From: an uncultured Roseburia sp.
GTDB lineage: Bacteria; Bacillota; Clostridia; Lachnospirales; Lachnospiraceae
Assembly (NCBI GenBank): GCA_947088345.1
Contig: CAMUGE010000033.1
Location: forward strand, 1-38,985
Direction: 5' to 3'
Length of the DNA stretch: 38,985 bases
Shown here: positions 22,272-30,029 of the stretch, in pieces
Position numbering within the stretch: the stretch's first letter is position 1
How the letters are laid out: every line of letters begins with the position of its first letter
The notes under the pieces: model-generated
What the model was told of the DNA's origin: nothing
The model's database searches: none
What the model saw: only the letters and a program-made list of their open reading frames with translations
Translations under genes and position numbers: made by a program

Positions 22272-25200
22272 TTATTCCCTGATCTTAATTCTTATTTTTA
22301 CGCTCTTTTTCGATCCGTCGGTCGCTTTCGCCGTGATTGTAACCGTCTTGCCAGCGCCCGCTTTCTTTGCTGTCACCACGCCTTTTTTTGAAACGGTCGC
22401 ATATTTTTTATTGCTGGACGTCCACTTTAACTTTTTATTTGCAGCGGGACTGTTTGCAGTCACAACCGATTGAATCGCCAGTTTCTTCCCTGCTTTTAGC
22501 GTCTTTTTCTTTACCGTAAGCCTAATCTTTGTCACCGCTGCTTTTCCGATTCGGATTTTGTAAGTTCCCCGGATTGCAGAGCCGTCTTTTGCCGTCGCCG
22601 TAACTGTGACGGTTTTGCCTGCACCGGCTTTTTTTGCCGTCACAACACCTGTCTTGCTGACAGTCGCATATTTTGTCTGATCGCATTTCCATATTACGCC
22701 TTTATTGACGGCAGATGCCGGAAGCACCTCGGCTTTTAAAGAAAGCTGATTGCCCGCTATTACTTTGTTAGACTTTGCCGTAATACGGATGGAACTGACT
22801 TTCAGAGATAAATCGTCACCGGAAAGATCAGAATCCGTCGGGTTCGGGTTTGCCGGATCAGTCGGTTTTGGCTCCGTCGGATTTGGGTCTGCCGGATCGG
22901 TCGGTTTTGGCTCCGTCGGGTTCGGGTCTGCCGGATCGGTCGGACTTGTTGATTCCGTTGGTTCTGGCTCCGTCGGATTTGGGTCTGCCGGATCGGTCGG
23001 TTTTGGCTCCGTTGGATCTGGTTCGGTCGGTTTTGGCTCCGTTGGATCTGGTTCGGTCGGTTTTGGCTCCGTTGGATCTGGTTCGGTCGGACTTGTTGAT
23101 TCCGTTGGTTCTGACTCCGTTGGATTCGGATCGGAGCCCGGATTCTCGGTATCCGGCGGATTCGGCCCCTGCGTGTCTGTTACTGTGACAACAATCCCGT
23201 TCGTCTCTGCGCCGTATGCTTTTCCTGATGCGTCTGTAACGGTTAACTTACAGGAGAGGACTGCCTCGCCTTCCCGGATTCCAAATGATGCGCCAAGTTC
23301 CTCCAGTGTCCATGAAAAGAAATTTCTGCCCGGCTTTAACAGCATCTGTCTGGTCGCAGCAGTAACTCTCTGACTGCTCTCATCAAAAAACTCTGCTTTT
23401 ACTGTCACTTCTCTTGCATCGTTTGAATTGGATATAAGATCCGCATTGATCGTACCGCTTAACTCATTTTTTTCATTGCAGGAGGCGTCTGCCACAAAAT
23501 CCCTGATTTTAATGGAAAGATCGTCATCTTTTGCCACGAAAGAGCTCACAATCTGACCGTCCTCGACAGATGCGGCCTGACCGTCTATCGTTATCGAATC
23601 TGTTTGCTCTGCTTCTATGATAATTTTACTGTCTGTTCCAAGCTTCAGCGCCACATCTCCGGCCGCCTCGATCGTACGCTCCATTCCCTCGCCGTTCATA
23701 ACGGTAACAACTGTCGGCTGATCCAGGGACGAATCGGACGACACTGCAATGGTAAGCGTGCCCGCATCGTCTGACGCACTGTTTACGGTAAGCGCCGCAT
23801 CTCTGTCGTCAGAAGTTACCTCTGCAAAAATATCTTCCGAAGCCATATAAAACGTAACTGCATGTTCCTCCTGTGACCCGGTCTCCGAAACGCTGCCCCC
23901 GTCAGCTGTATGATCCGGGCTGATCCGGTAATTACCCTCCGGCAGGACAAAACTTCGGATTCCGGAGAACGTATCGTCTGCCGTTCCACTGACGGGAAAC
24001 TGTTCATAGGCTCCCTCGATGTCTTCCACACCGACACCCGCATCGTTTGTCAGATTCACTTTCTCACTGTCAACAGAAATATAAACCGAACTGTCCACAT
24101 GATTCTCATGCAGCACTACGCCCGACATATCGTCGGCATAGGTGAGATAATCCAGATACGATACCTTAGAATAGGGACCGTATTCGATGCCGCTGAGATC
24201 TTTTTTGATTTTCAGTGTCGAAAGCCCGCCCGGCACATTCGGATCATATACTTTCAGAAGAAAATCGCCGTTATCCGCCTGATCCACCGACACCGGAATC
24301 ACTGCATGGCCGCTGTTTGCAGAGGAAAGCACCATAATCACAGGCTGCGCATTTTCGTCAATGCTAATGCCGCCGGAACGCTCAAATGCTTCCACACGCC
24401 GGATTAACCCGCGCAGATCATTCATATGTCTTGCGATATCCCCGTCGCAGGCGGCTATGGCCGACTGATACTGAGAAATCTGGCATGCCTCAATCAGCTT
24501 TGTAAGCGGTGCAGACGCACTGCGCGGCGCGCCGAGTGCGAATAGATTTTCCGCTGATGCATCATAGTCTTTCACGTTATACTCGGTCGGATTCTCGTAA
24601 AATGACAGTGTGGATGCCGCCATTCCAAAACAGCTGCCCTGCCATCTGCCGCTGATTACAAAATAATACGTCCCTTTCACAATACTGTCCAGCACATCCA
24701 CATAACGCTGCCTTGGAATTTGATAGTTGCCCGAATAGCCAAACGATGCGGCGCTGTTATCAAACGAATAATGATCTTTCCTCTCCGTATAAAACCGGTC
24801 CAGCCCGACAACAAGCATCCCGTTCCAGCCCCCCGCGAGCGCATCCCATCCCGTATTGGCCTTACGGTAATACAGTGTCAAACCGTCGCCACAGTCCGAA
24901 AAACTGTCATCCGCCCAATCTGCCGGAACCTCTCCGTAGAAATATACTTTCTGCAGCTTCTCATCCGATGCAAACGCTCCCGCGCCGATTGCCGATACAT
25001 TTGCCGGAATATTTATGGAAGCGAGCGCTTTACATCCATAAAAAGCCCTGCTCTTGATCTGTGAAATACTCTCCGGAATCAAAAAATCGGAAAGCGCCGT
25101 ACACCCGGAAAATACATTTTCTTCTAATACGGTAAGATGCGAGCCAAGAAATACGGATTTCAGAGACGAACAATTCGAAAACGCTCCCGCACTGATCGAC

Positions 25201-27107
25201 GCTATCGTCTCAAGCGTCAGTTCCGAAACAGATGCGTTATTTTCAAACGCTCCCGCACCGATCACTTCGGCAGACGCAATGTCGAGCGCCCATAATTTCA
25301 CACAGCCGCGGAATGCGCCGTCGCCCACCGACCGCAGGTTTTCGTCTGTCTCCAGAAGAAGCAGAGTCTGCGCATCTGCAAAAGCATTTGCGCCGATCTC
25401 TGTAACGCCGTCTGCATAAACAGTCTGTATTCTGTCCATATAACCGATCCACGGAGCGGTCAAATACTCATCAAAATCCGGGATCTCCCCTGTTCCGGTA
25501 AACGAAAGCTTTCCGTTTGACTGATCGTACAGCCAGGAAATGCCGTCAAAACTTCCTTCCAGCGTACCCACATGATTTGGGTCCCACTCGGCAAATTCTC
25601 TGGGATCAAACGTAATCCACGTTCCATAATCCCATCCCTCCGAACCTTTTGTGCGATAAATCAACATTTTTTCGTGATTACTTTCCAGACTGTGCACATT
25701 TTCCAGAATCGGGGCGTCTCCCGCAAAATAAATTTCCCGCAGAGCCTGATTAAAATAGATTCCAAACCCATGGATTCCATTTACGCTTTCCGGCAGATAC
25801 AGCTGCTGCAAAGAATCGACATTTACGATCGCACTGTAATCGATTCGTTTCGTTTCCGGCAGTACCGTATAGGAAGTATCGCGCTTTCCGGCCGGATAGA
25901 GATATAATTTTGATCTGTCTTTTGCATAGATCACATTGTCTACTGCCTCAATATAAGGATTTTCCGGATCAACCACGATATTTTCCAGACGTTCGCTGAA
26001 TTCAAAATCAGTACCGGAAATATCTTTCAGTCCTTTTCCTATCGTAAGGTTTGTAAGCCTCATGCAGTAGCTGAATGTATTCCCGTTCAGGGACTGCAGA
26101 CTGTCGGGAAGAATAACGCTTGTCAAAAACAAAGAACTGATGAAAGCAGACCGGTCAATGACTTTTGTCCCGTCTGCAATTTGAAGTTCTGACGCCTGAC
26201 ATCCGGCAACATATACAAGGGCGCGTTCAGGCAGCCCATCCTGCCCTGTCTGATAGAGAACATGATCTATCACCCGAAAATTTGTATTTTGCTCCGCCAC
26301 TTGAATTTCCTGGATGCTGGTATAAAAACGGCTGCAAAACGCCTCTTCCCCGATTTCAGAAACATTCTGAGGTATACGCAGGATACCGCCTGGCATCGTA
26401 TCGGCAAATGCCCTCGACCCGATTGTGACAAGGCTGTCCGGAAAATTCAGGGTCGTAAGATTGGTACATCTCTCAAATGCTTCTGCACCAATCGTCAAAA
26501 GCCCTTCGTTAAAATTCAGCTCCTCAATCTGATTGGTATCGCCAAACCCGGGATAAAAAGCGCGCTGGCCAATTGTCTTTAATCCCGTTCCAAATGTAAT
26601 TGTTTTTAATGAAAGCCATCCGGCAAATGACATGCTGCCAATCGAAGCGACACGATTCGGAATTGTAAGATCTGCAATCTGCGTACAGCCCTCAAATGCC
26701 GAATCACCGATCGCTTCTATACTCTCCGGCAGCAAAACTGTCTTCATGCTGACAAGGTTCGTAAACGCGTACTGAGAGATATTCGTAATACCCTCACTGA
26801 CGGACAATGTTGTAATATACGGGCGGTAGGTATGCCATCCGTAAAACTCGGGACCATCCAGCGCCGGCATTTCCCCGCTTCCGATAAGCGAAAGCTGATA
26901 CGGTCTTCCCTGCGCAAGATCCCACTCCGCCGCCGTATCCTCCGTCAGCTCCCAACGAATATCTGTTCCCTCAAGCGTTCCCGATGTCGAACCCTGCGGC
27001 GTTTCTGCCGCACAGACCGTATATCCTCTGACAAACGATACAGGAATCAATCCAAACAACAGCGCTGTAATAAGCAGATAACTAACGGCTCTTTTCCATT
27101 GTTTCAT
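22272..27107 (-). CDS. very large BspA-like LRR surface protein with embedded cysteine-peptidase-like domain
   Basis: The protein has 1611 residues. A signal peptide (1-34) is followed by BspA-type leucine-rich repeats in two blocks (~95-470 and ~560-735), with typical AIGDSAFEGCTQIADLTIP units. Residues ~785-1000 form a distinct domain. Cys826 (WQGSCFGMAAST), His934 (NSGHAVIPV) and Asp955 (KVYDPN) are arranged like a papain-type Cys-His-Asp triad. Beta domains follow at ~1045-1310 and a Pro/Thr/Asp/Glu stalk at 1314-1425 (TEPKPTEPDP repeats). Two BIG2-like Ig domains (~1435-1611) contain duplicated YATVSK(T/K)GVVTAKKAGAGKTVT blocks. No LPXTG is present. A wall-binding role for the BIG2 part is an inference. 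A strong promoter and SD (GGAGGGG) drive it. It is probably an adhesin or protease on the cell surface. Confidence 0.88.
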   Translation of the reverse strand: MKQWKRAVSYLLITALLFGLIPVSFVRGYTVCAAETPQGSTSGTLEGTDIRWELTEDTAAEWDLAQGRPYQLSLIGSGEMPALDGPEFYGWHTYRPYITTLSVSEGITNISQYAFTNLVSMKTVLLPESIEAIGDSAFEGCTQIADLTIPNRVASIGSMSFAGWLSLKTITFGTGLKTIGQRAFYPGFGDTNQIEELNFNEGLLTIGAEAFERCTNLTTLNFPDSLVTIGSRAFADTMPGGILRIPQNVSEIGEEAFCSRFYTSIQEIQVAEQNTNFRVIDHVLYQTGQDGLPERALVYVAGCQASELQIADGTKVIDRSAFISSLFLTSVILPDSLQSLNGNTFSYCMRLTNLTIGKGLKDISGTDFEFSERLENIVVDPENPYIEAVDNVIYAKDRSKLYLYPAGKRDTSYTVLPETKRIDYSAIVNVDSLQQLYLPESVNGIHGFGIYFNQALREIYFAGDAPILENVHSLESNHEKMLIYRTKGSEGWDYGTWITFDPREFAEWDPNHVGTLEGSFDGISWLYDQSNGKLSFTGTGEIPDFDEYLTAPWIGYMDRIQTVYADGVTEIGANAFADAQTLLLLETDENLRSVGDGAFRGCVKLWALDIASAEVIGAGAFENNASVSELTLETIASISAGAFSNCSSLKSVFLGSHLTVLEENVFSGCTALSDFLIPESISQIKSRAFYGCKALASINIPANVSAIGAGAFASDEKLQKVYFYGEVPADWADDSFSDCGDGLTLYYRKANTGWDALAGGWNGMLVVGLDRFYTERKDHYSFDNSAASFGYSGNYQIPRQRYVDVLDSIVKGTYYFVISGRWQGSCFGMAASTLSFYENPTEYNVKDYDASAENLFALGAPRSASAPLTKLIEACQISQYQSAIAACDGDIARHMNDLRGLIRRVEAFERSGGISIDENAQPVIMVLSSANSGHAVIPVSVDQADNGDFLLKVYDPNVPGGLSTLKIKKDLSGIEYGPYSKVSYLDYLTYADDMSGVVLHENHVDSSVYISVDSEKVNLTNDAGVGVEDIEGAYEQFPVSGTADDTFSGIRSFVLPEGNYRISPDHTADGGSVSETGSQEEHAVTFYMASEDIFAEVTSDDRDAALTVNSASDDAGTLTIAVSSDSSLDQPTVVTVMNGEGMERTIEAAGDVALKLGTDSKIIIEAEQTDSITIDGQAASVEDGQIVSSFVAKDDDLSIKIRDFVADASCNEKNELSGTINADLISNSNDAREVTVKAEFFDESSQRVTAATRQMLLKPGRNFFSWTLEELGASFGIREGEAVLSCKLTVTDASGKAYGAETNGIVVTVTDTQGPNPPDTENPGSDPNPTESEPTESTSPTEPDPTEPKPTEPDPTEPKPTEPDPTEPKPTDPADPNPTEPEPTESTSPTDPADPNPTEPKPTDPADPNPTEPKPTDPANPNPTDSDLSGDDLSLKVSSIRITAKSNKVIAGNQLSLKAEVLPASAVNKGVIWKCDQTKYATVSKTGVVTAKKAGAGKTVTVTATAKDGSAIRGTYKIRIGKAAVTKIRLTVKKKTLKAGKKLAIQSVVTANSPAANKKLKWTSSNKKYATVSKKGVVTAKKAGAGKTVTITAKATDGSKKSVKIRIKIRE
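22836..23168 (-). repeat. Pro/Thr stalk repeats within the LRR protein
   Basis: DNA units encoding TEPKPTEPDP and TDPADPNPTEP are repeated many times with near-identical codons, covering residues ~1314-1424. This spacer lifts the LRR/peptidase part away from the C-terminal Ig domains. Confidence 0.85.
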
Positions 27108-27130
27108 AACACCCCTCCATAATTATGTTT

Positions 27131-27166
27131 ATTTTACCACTTCCGGATAAAATTAACAATATCCGG
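27131..27166 (-). promoter_or_regulatory. LRR-gene promoter with overlapping inverted repeat (candidate operator)
   Basis: On the minus strand the -35 is TTGTTA (27154-27159), the spacer is 17 nt and the -10 is TAAAAT (27131-27136). A perfect 7-bp inverted repeat, CCGGATA (27143-27149) and TATCCGG (27160-27166), encloses the -35 and most of the spacer. A repressor bound there would block transcription. The SD GGAGGGG precedes the ATG at 27107. Confidence 0.55.
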
Positions 27167-27229
27167 CGGGCATATTTGCTGTCCTTTTTCCAAAAAAGAA
27201 AAAAAAGAAATTTCGAAGCAAAAACAATC

Positions 27230-27256
27230 ACACATTCCCCCCATGCACATAAGATA
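27230..27256 (+). promoter_or_regulatory. candidate sigma-K-type promoter for the Cys-rich protein
   Basis: AC (27230-27231), 16 nt and CATAAGATA (27248-27256) fit the pattern AC-N16/17-CATANNNTA. The predicted start is near 27264, upstream of the SD at 27276 and the ATG at 27287. Confidence 0.5.
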
Positions 27257-27286
27257 CAGTGTAAAAAAAATTTTTGGAGGTATGAC

Positions 27287-27550
27287 ATGAGTGATTTAGC
27301 TGCAACAAACTGTGGTGGATGCAATTGTAACGAAGGAGGCGGATGCGGGTCCATTCTCTGGATCATCCTTCTGCTTTGCTGCTGTGGCGGCAACGGTTCT
27401 TTCATCGGCAACGGAAACAACTGCGGAGGCGGATGCGGATGTGGTTTCGGCGGCAACAGCGAATGCTTATGGCTGATCCTGCTTCTCTTCTGCTGCGGCG
27501 GTAACAACGGCGGTTGCGGTTGCGGTTGCAACAACGGCAGCTTCTGCTAA
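27287..27550 (+). CDS. Gly/Cys-rich small protein of the chorion-like high-cysteine type
   Basis: The protein has 87 residues. It consists of Cys/Gly/Asn-rich stretches (NCGGCNCNEGGGCG, CGGGCGCGFGG, GGCGCGCNNGSFC) alternating with two hydrophobic LWxILLL(C/F) blocks, SILWIILLLCCCGG and ECLWLILLLFCCGG, which are evident repeats of one unit. Such proteins are often labelled chorion-class high-cysteine HCB protein in Lachnospiraceae, a name based on composition only (recalled). An AGG SD (TTGGAGG) lies 6 nt before the ATG. A sigma-K-like promoter upstream suggests late mother-cell expression, so a disulfide-cross-linked coat or crust component is plausible. The GC-rich hairpin at 27583 and the terminator at 27629 follow. 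It is a separate transcript, divergent from the LRR gene. A bacteriocin-like role is less likely. Confidence 0.75.
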   Translation: MSDLAATNCGGCNCNEGGGCGSILWIILLLCCCGGNGSFIGNGNNCGGGCGCGFGGNSECLWLILLLFCCGGNNGGCGCGCNNGSFC

Positions 27551-27582
27551 GATTACACATCCTATTTTACAGAAATGAATCG

Positions 27583-27604
27583 GGGCGCCGCTAACGCGGC
27601 GCCC
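27583..27604 (+). other. strong GC-rich hairpin downstream of the Cys-rich gene
   Basis: GGGCGCCGC (27583-27591), loop TAAC and GCGGCGCCC (27596-27604) form a perfect 9-bp stem. No T-run follows, so it is more likely an mRNA 3'-end stabiliser than a terminator. Confidence 0.6.
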
Positions 27605-27628
27605 TAAATCAGATTTTCTAACAGAAAA

Positions 27629-27674
27629 GAAGCGTTTTGAATCATATTTCTATCTTCAAAACGCTTCTTTTTTT
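27629..27674 (+). terminator. intrinsic terminator of the Cys-rich gene
   Basis: GAAGCGTTTTGAA (27629-27641) pairs perfectly with TTCAAAACGCTTC (27655-27667) and is followed by seven T residues. Confidence 0.9.
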
Positions 27675-27680
27675 ATGCTT

Positions 27681-27854
27681 TCAACGGATTTTTTCTCTGC
27701 TGTCTGCGATCGAATCTGCCGGCTTTCGTGTACCGGAAAACAAATCCGCTTTCCCGGCCAGTTTTTCATAAACGGCGCATTCTTTTGAAACGCCCCTTCG
27801 TTTTACGCAGCTTTCATCTATTTCATACACACTGTTTTCTTCTACTACAAGCAT
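27681..27854 (-). CDS. small hypothetical protein (57 aa)
   Basis: A short frame begins MLVVEENSVYEIDESCVKRR and ends with a polar basic tail (SREKIR). An AAGGGTGG SD lies 3-5 nt before the ATG. It contains two cysteines (C16 and C26) within VKRRGVSKECAVYEKL and has no TM segment. It fills an otherwise empty 320-bp gap and is oriented against the adjacent terminator. Its coding status rests on the SD and reasonable composition only. The function is unknown. Confidence 0.5.
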   Translation of the reverse strand: MLVVEENSVYEIDESCVKRRGVSKECAVYEKLAGKADLFSGTRKPADSIADSREKIR

Positions 27855-27933
27855 TTTCCACCCTTCTCTCGTTTACGTAATAACCGTTTTTCTTTTTCAT
27901 TCTCTGATTACCCTATATGATATGTATCCGTCT

Positions 27934-27963
27934 GTCATATTGCAGCTTTTCTATTCATAAAAT
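27934..27963 (+). promoter_or_regulatory. candidate sigma-E-type mother-cell promoter
   Basis: GTCATATT (27934-27941), 14 nt and CATAAAAT (27956-27963) are close to the Bacillus sigma-E consensus (GTCATATT, 13-15 nt, CATACAAT), with one mismatch in the -10. The ATG at 28001 lies ~30 nt past the predicted start. Confidence 0.6.
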
Positions 27964-28000
27964 AAGAAAAACAACCCGTTTTTTTATCGGAGGATTCTCT

Positions 28001-28327
28001 ATGGAAGATTCTATGCTCACACCATTTGACAACATGACACAGACCAGGGAGCTGCAAATGTTAAAAACAGCTGTTCCCTATATGAAAGGAAACAGAAAAC
28101 GCCAGTTTGCCATTCTGATCAAATATCTGGAACTGCAGAATACGGCTTCTGTTTTTGCACAGGAGGACAAAGTGCTCTCCATGTGCTCCGTAGACGAAAA
28201 AGAAAATAATACGATGGCCATGCTGAATGATCTGCGCAAATTTTGCAACGAAAAGGAACTGGAAATGATTGATACATATGCAAATGTCATAAACATGATG
28301 GAAACTTATGGAACTGTTTTCAGTTAA
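28001..28327 (+). CDS. small helical protein (108 aa), predicted sporulation-associated
   Basis: I do not recognise the family. The start (MEDSMLTPFDNMTQTRELQM) follows a strong SD (CGGAGG). The protein is soluble and mostly helical, with a basic patch (YMKGNRKRQFAILIKYLELQ) and many methionines. There is no signal peptide and no TM. A near-consensus sigma-E promoter at 27934-27963 drives it, so expression in the mother cell early in sporulation is inferred. It is followed after 44 nt by a second Met-rich helical small protein, and the two share a transcript that ends in the terminator at 28663-28703. The resemblance in composition suggests they act together. Confidence 0.75.
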   Translation: MEDSMLTPFDNMTQTRELQMLKTAVPYMKGNRKRQFAILIKYLELQNTASVFAQEDKVLSMCSVDEKENNTMAMLNDLRKFCNEKELEMIDTYANVINMMETYGTVFS

Positions 28328-28371
28328 CTGTATAAGATATTATGATATCATAATTGAATGAGGTAACAGAA

Positions 28372-28659
28372 ATGGATTTTAGCATATTTGAAAACAACCC
28401 GCTGCTCAAAAGCATGGCTCCCGAAAAGATGCAGTTTTTAATGAATTTTGCCAACACAAAAAAGCCGTCCTCCATGCAGGAAATGATGCCTTTTTTACTG
28501 TCGTTTGTCAACTCGGCAAAGTCAAACAATATCCAGTTTACCAACCCGGAGACAGAATTACTGATCAACATGTTCAAACAGAATATGTCCCCGGAAGAAG
28601 CTGCAAAAGCTGATAAAATTGTCGCCATGATGAAACGTCAAAACCCGCAGAAACAGTAA
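28372..28659 (+). CDS. small Met-rich helical protein (95 aa), partner of the upstream gene
   Basis: The ATG at 28372 is preceded by GAGG (9 nt). An in-frame TTG at 28354 is less likely. The protein is MDFSIFENNPLLKSM..., with repeated NPLL/MQFLMNFAN and MPFLLSFVNSAK helices, then TNPETELLINMFKQNMSPEEAAKADKIV and a basic tail. There is no signal peptide, TM or known motif. It lies 44 nt after the 108-residue gene and is presumably co-transcribed from the sigma-E-like promoter. The function is unknown. The paired short helices could form a coat or forespore-membrane assembly factor. Confidence 0.72.
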   Translation: MDFSIFENNPLLKSMAPEKMQFLMNFANTKKPSSMQEMMPFLLSFVNSAKSNNIQFTNPETELLINMFKQNMSPEEAAKADKIVAMMKRQNPQKQ

Positions 28660-28662
28660 GAC

Positions 28663-28703
28663 AAAAAAATGTGCCCTGTAATCCATACAGAGCACATTTT
28701 TTA
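28663..28703. terminator. bidirectional intrinsic terminator
   Basis: AAAAAAATGTGC-CCTGT pairs with ACAG-AGCACATTTTTT. The long A and T tracts serve the small-protein operon (plus) and the propeller gene (minus), whose stop codon overlaps the T-tract. Confidence 0.88.
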
Positions 28704-30008
28704 CCACAGAGAAACAGTCTCTATTTCCAGAAGCTTGTCGATCGGCGCATTTGACTTTCCGCGCCCGTCTGTCCCCTCAAAATATTTCTGCCCGGCCGAC
28801 TCAAACAAAACATAAAGATAGTCGTTTTCCAATACAATCTCCTCGGAACATGGAGGCATCTCCACTTTAATGGCCGGACGATCCGGTTTTTCATCCATTG
28901 CGCGCAGCGAGCGATACACCTTTAAATAAGATGAGTTGTTCCTGCCAAACGATGTGCTAAGATACACTTTCCCGTCTGCGCCAAACGCAATTCCCTGCAC
29001 TTTACTTGGCAGACGGTAACTATCGCCGGGGCAAAGACTGTCTGTTCTCTCATCGTAACGGTAAGAAATTACCTGCGCATGAAACCGCCTGTCGTGCGTC
29101 GCTACCCAGATCAAACCGTTTTCATATGCAAGACACGACGGTTTGTTCTCCACACGATATTCCTGACCTGGCCCTGAGAGCTCTACATAACATTTTGGGG
29201 CCGCCCTGGCAACTGCAAGAATATCCGAGTAAGAAATTCGCTCTATTGTCGCAGAGACAGAATGACATACCCAGATATTTTCTCCGTCATATGCAATCCC
29301 GCCCAGATGACTTTGCGCTTTCATCCCAACCGACGCAAGATATTCTCCGGATTTACGGTCAAACACCAACAGGGAACCGGGCAATTCCGTTTCTTCGGCA
29401 TACGCCGTCATCAGCACAAGTTCTTCTGTCAGCACAAGACCCTGAAAATACTGCCCGCCGCTGTTGATGTAACGATTTTTAAAATCCATCTCCCTTGTCT
29501 GCGGCGTCCCCGGTATATTTAACCTCTTCACAAAACGATAGCTGCAGTCTTTTAATTTTTTCTGGTTTTGATTTAATTTGGAGTTTGTGCAATAAGGATA
29601 CAGTTCCACATTGCGCCGATTATCAATCGGTTCTGTCCATTTTGCAAAAAGAACAATCTTCTTATTTTCCGCGGATGAAATACAGTCCATTTTTTCACGG
29701 CGCCCGCTGTCTGTATACCACCCGGCAAAATTATATCCTTCACGATACGGAATCGCCAGTGAATACGGCAGATTTTCCCGCTTCAATACGACAGGATTCC
29801 CTCCGCTGTCTGAGCCGCCATTTAAAATATATTGAATGTGAATATATTCTGCCCGCCCCTCTGCCCGCATCGCGGGCAGAAAAATATTTTCTGAAAAACG
29901 CGCCGTTGCACTCTGCAGCTGATAAAAAGAATGCATATGCGGATCATTTAACAACAGGACAGCCGTATAAAAAATTGCAGCCATGAGATTTTGCAGTTTC
30001 AGATACAT
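28701..30008 (-). CDS. probable exported protein: InlB-type repeat plus beta-propeller-like domain
   Basis: The protein has 435 residues. A hydrophobic N-terminus (KLQNLMAAIFYTAVLLL) could be a signal or anchor. Residues ~55-125 form one Listeria-Bacteroides repeat (YILNGGSDSGG...REGYNFAGWYTD...VLFAKWT). Residues ~150-435 contain propeller-type blades: YFQGLVLTEELVLMTAY, SHLGGIAYDGENIWVCHS, PSCLAYENGLIWVATHD, VQGIAFGADGKVYLSTSFGR and NDYLYVLFES. No enzyme motif is visible. It follows the EF-G-like gene after 21 nt, so they are likely co-transcribed. The apparent SD (GGGGGG) abuts the ATG, which is unusual, and translation may be weak. The role may be a surface ligand-binding protein. Confidence 0.75.
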   Translation of the reverse strand: MYLKLQNLMAAIFYTAVLLLNDPHMHSFYQLQSATARFSENIFLPAMRAEGRAEYIHIQYILNGGSDSGGNPVVLKRENLPYSLAIPYREGYNFAGWYTDSGRREKMDCISSAENKKIVLFAKWTEPIDNRRNVELYPYCTNSKLNQNQKKLKDCSYRFVKRLNIPGTPQTREMDFKNRYINSGGQYFQGLVLTEELVLMTAYAEETELPGSLLVFDRKSGEYLASVGMKAQSHLGGIAYDGENIWVCHSVSATIERISYSDILAVARAAPKCYVELSGPGQEYRVENKPSCLAYENGLIWVATHDRRFHAQVISYRYDERTDSLCPGDSYRLPSKVQGIAFGADGKVYLSTSFGRNNSSYLKVYRSLRAMDEKPDRPAIKVEMPPCSEEIVLENDYLYVLFESAGQKYFEGTDGRGKSNAPIDKLLEIETVSLW

Positions 30009-30029
30009 CCCCCCTGTCGTTTATCTAAT

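Noticed and set aside
22750-23373. Plus-strand frame of repeated GFGSVGFGSAGSVG
   Set aside because: It is a shadow of the Pro/Thr repeat DNA of the LRR protein, with no SD or independent evidence.
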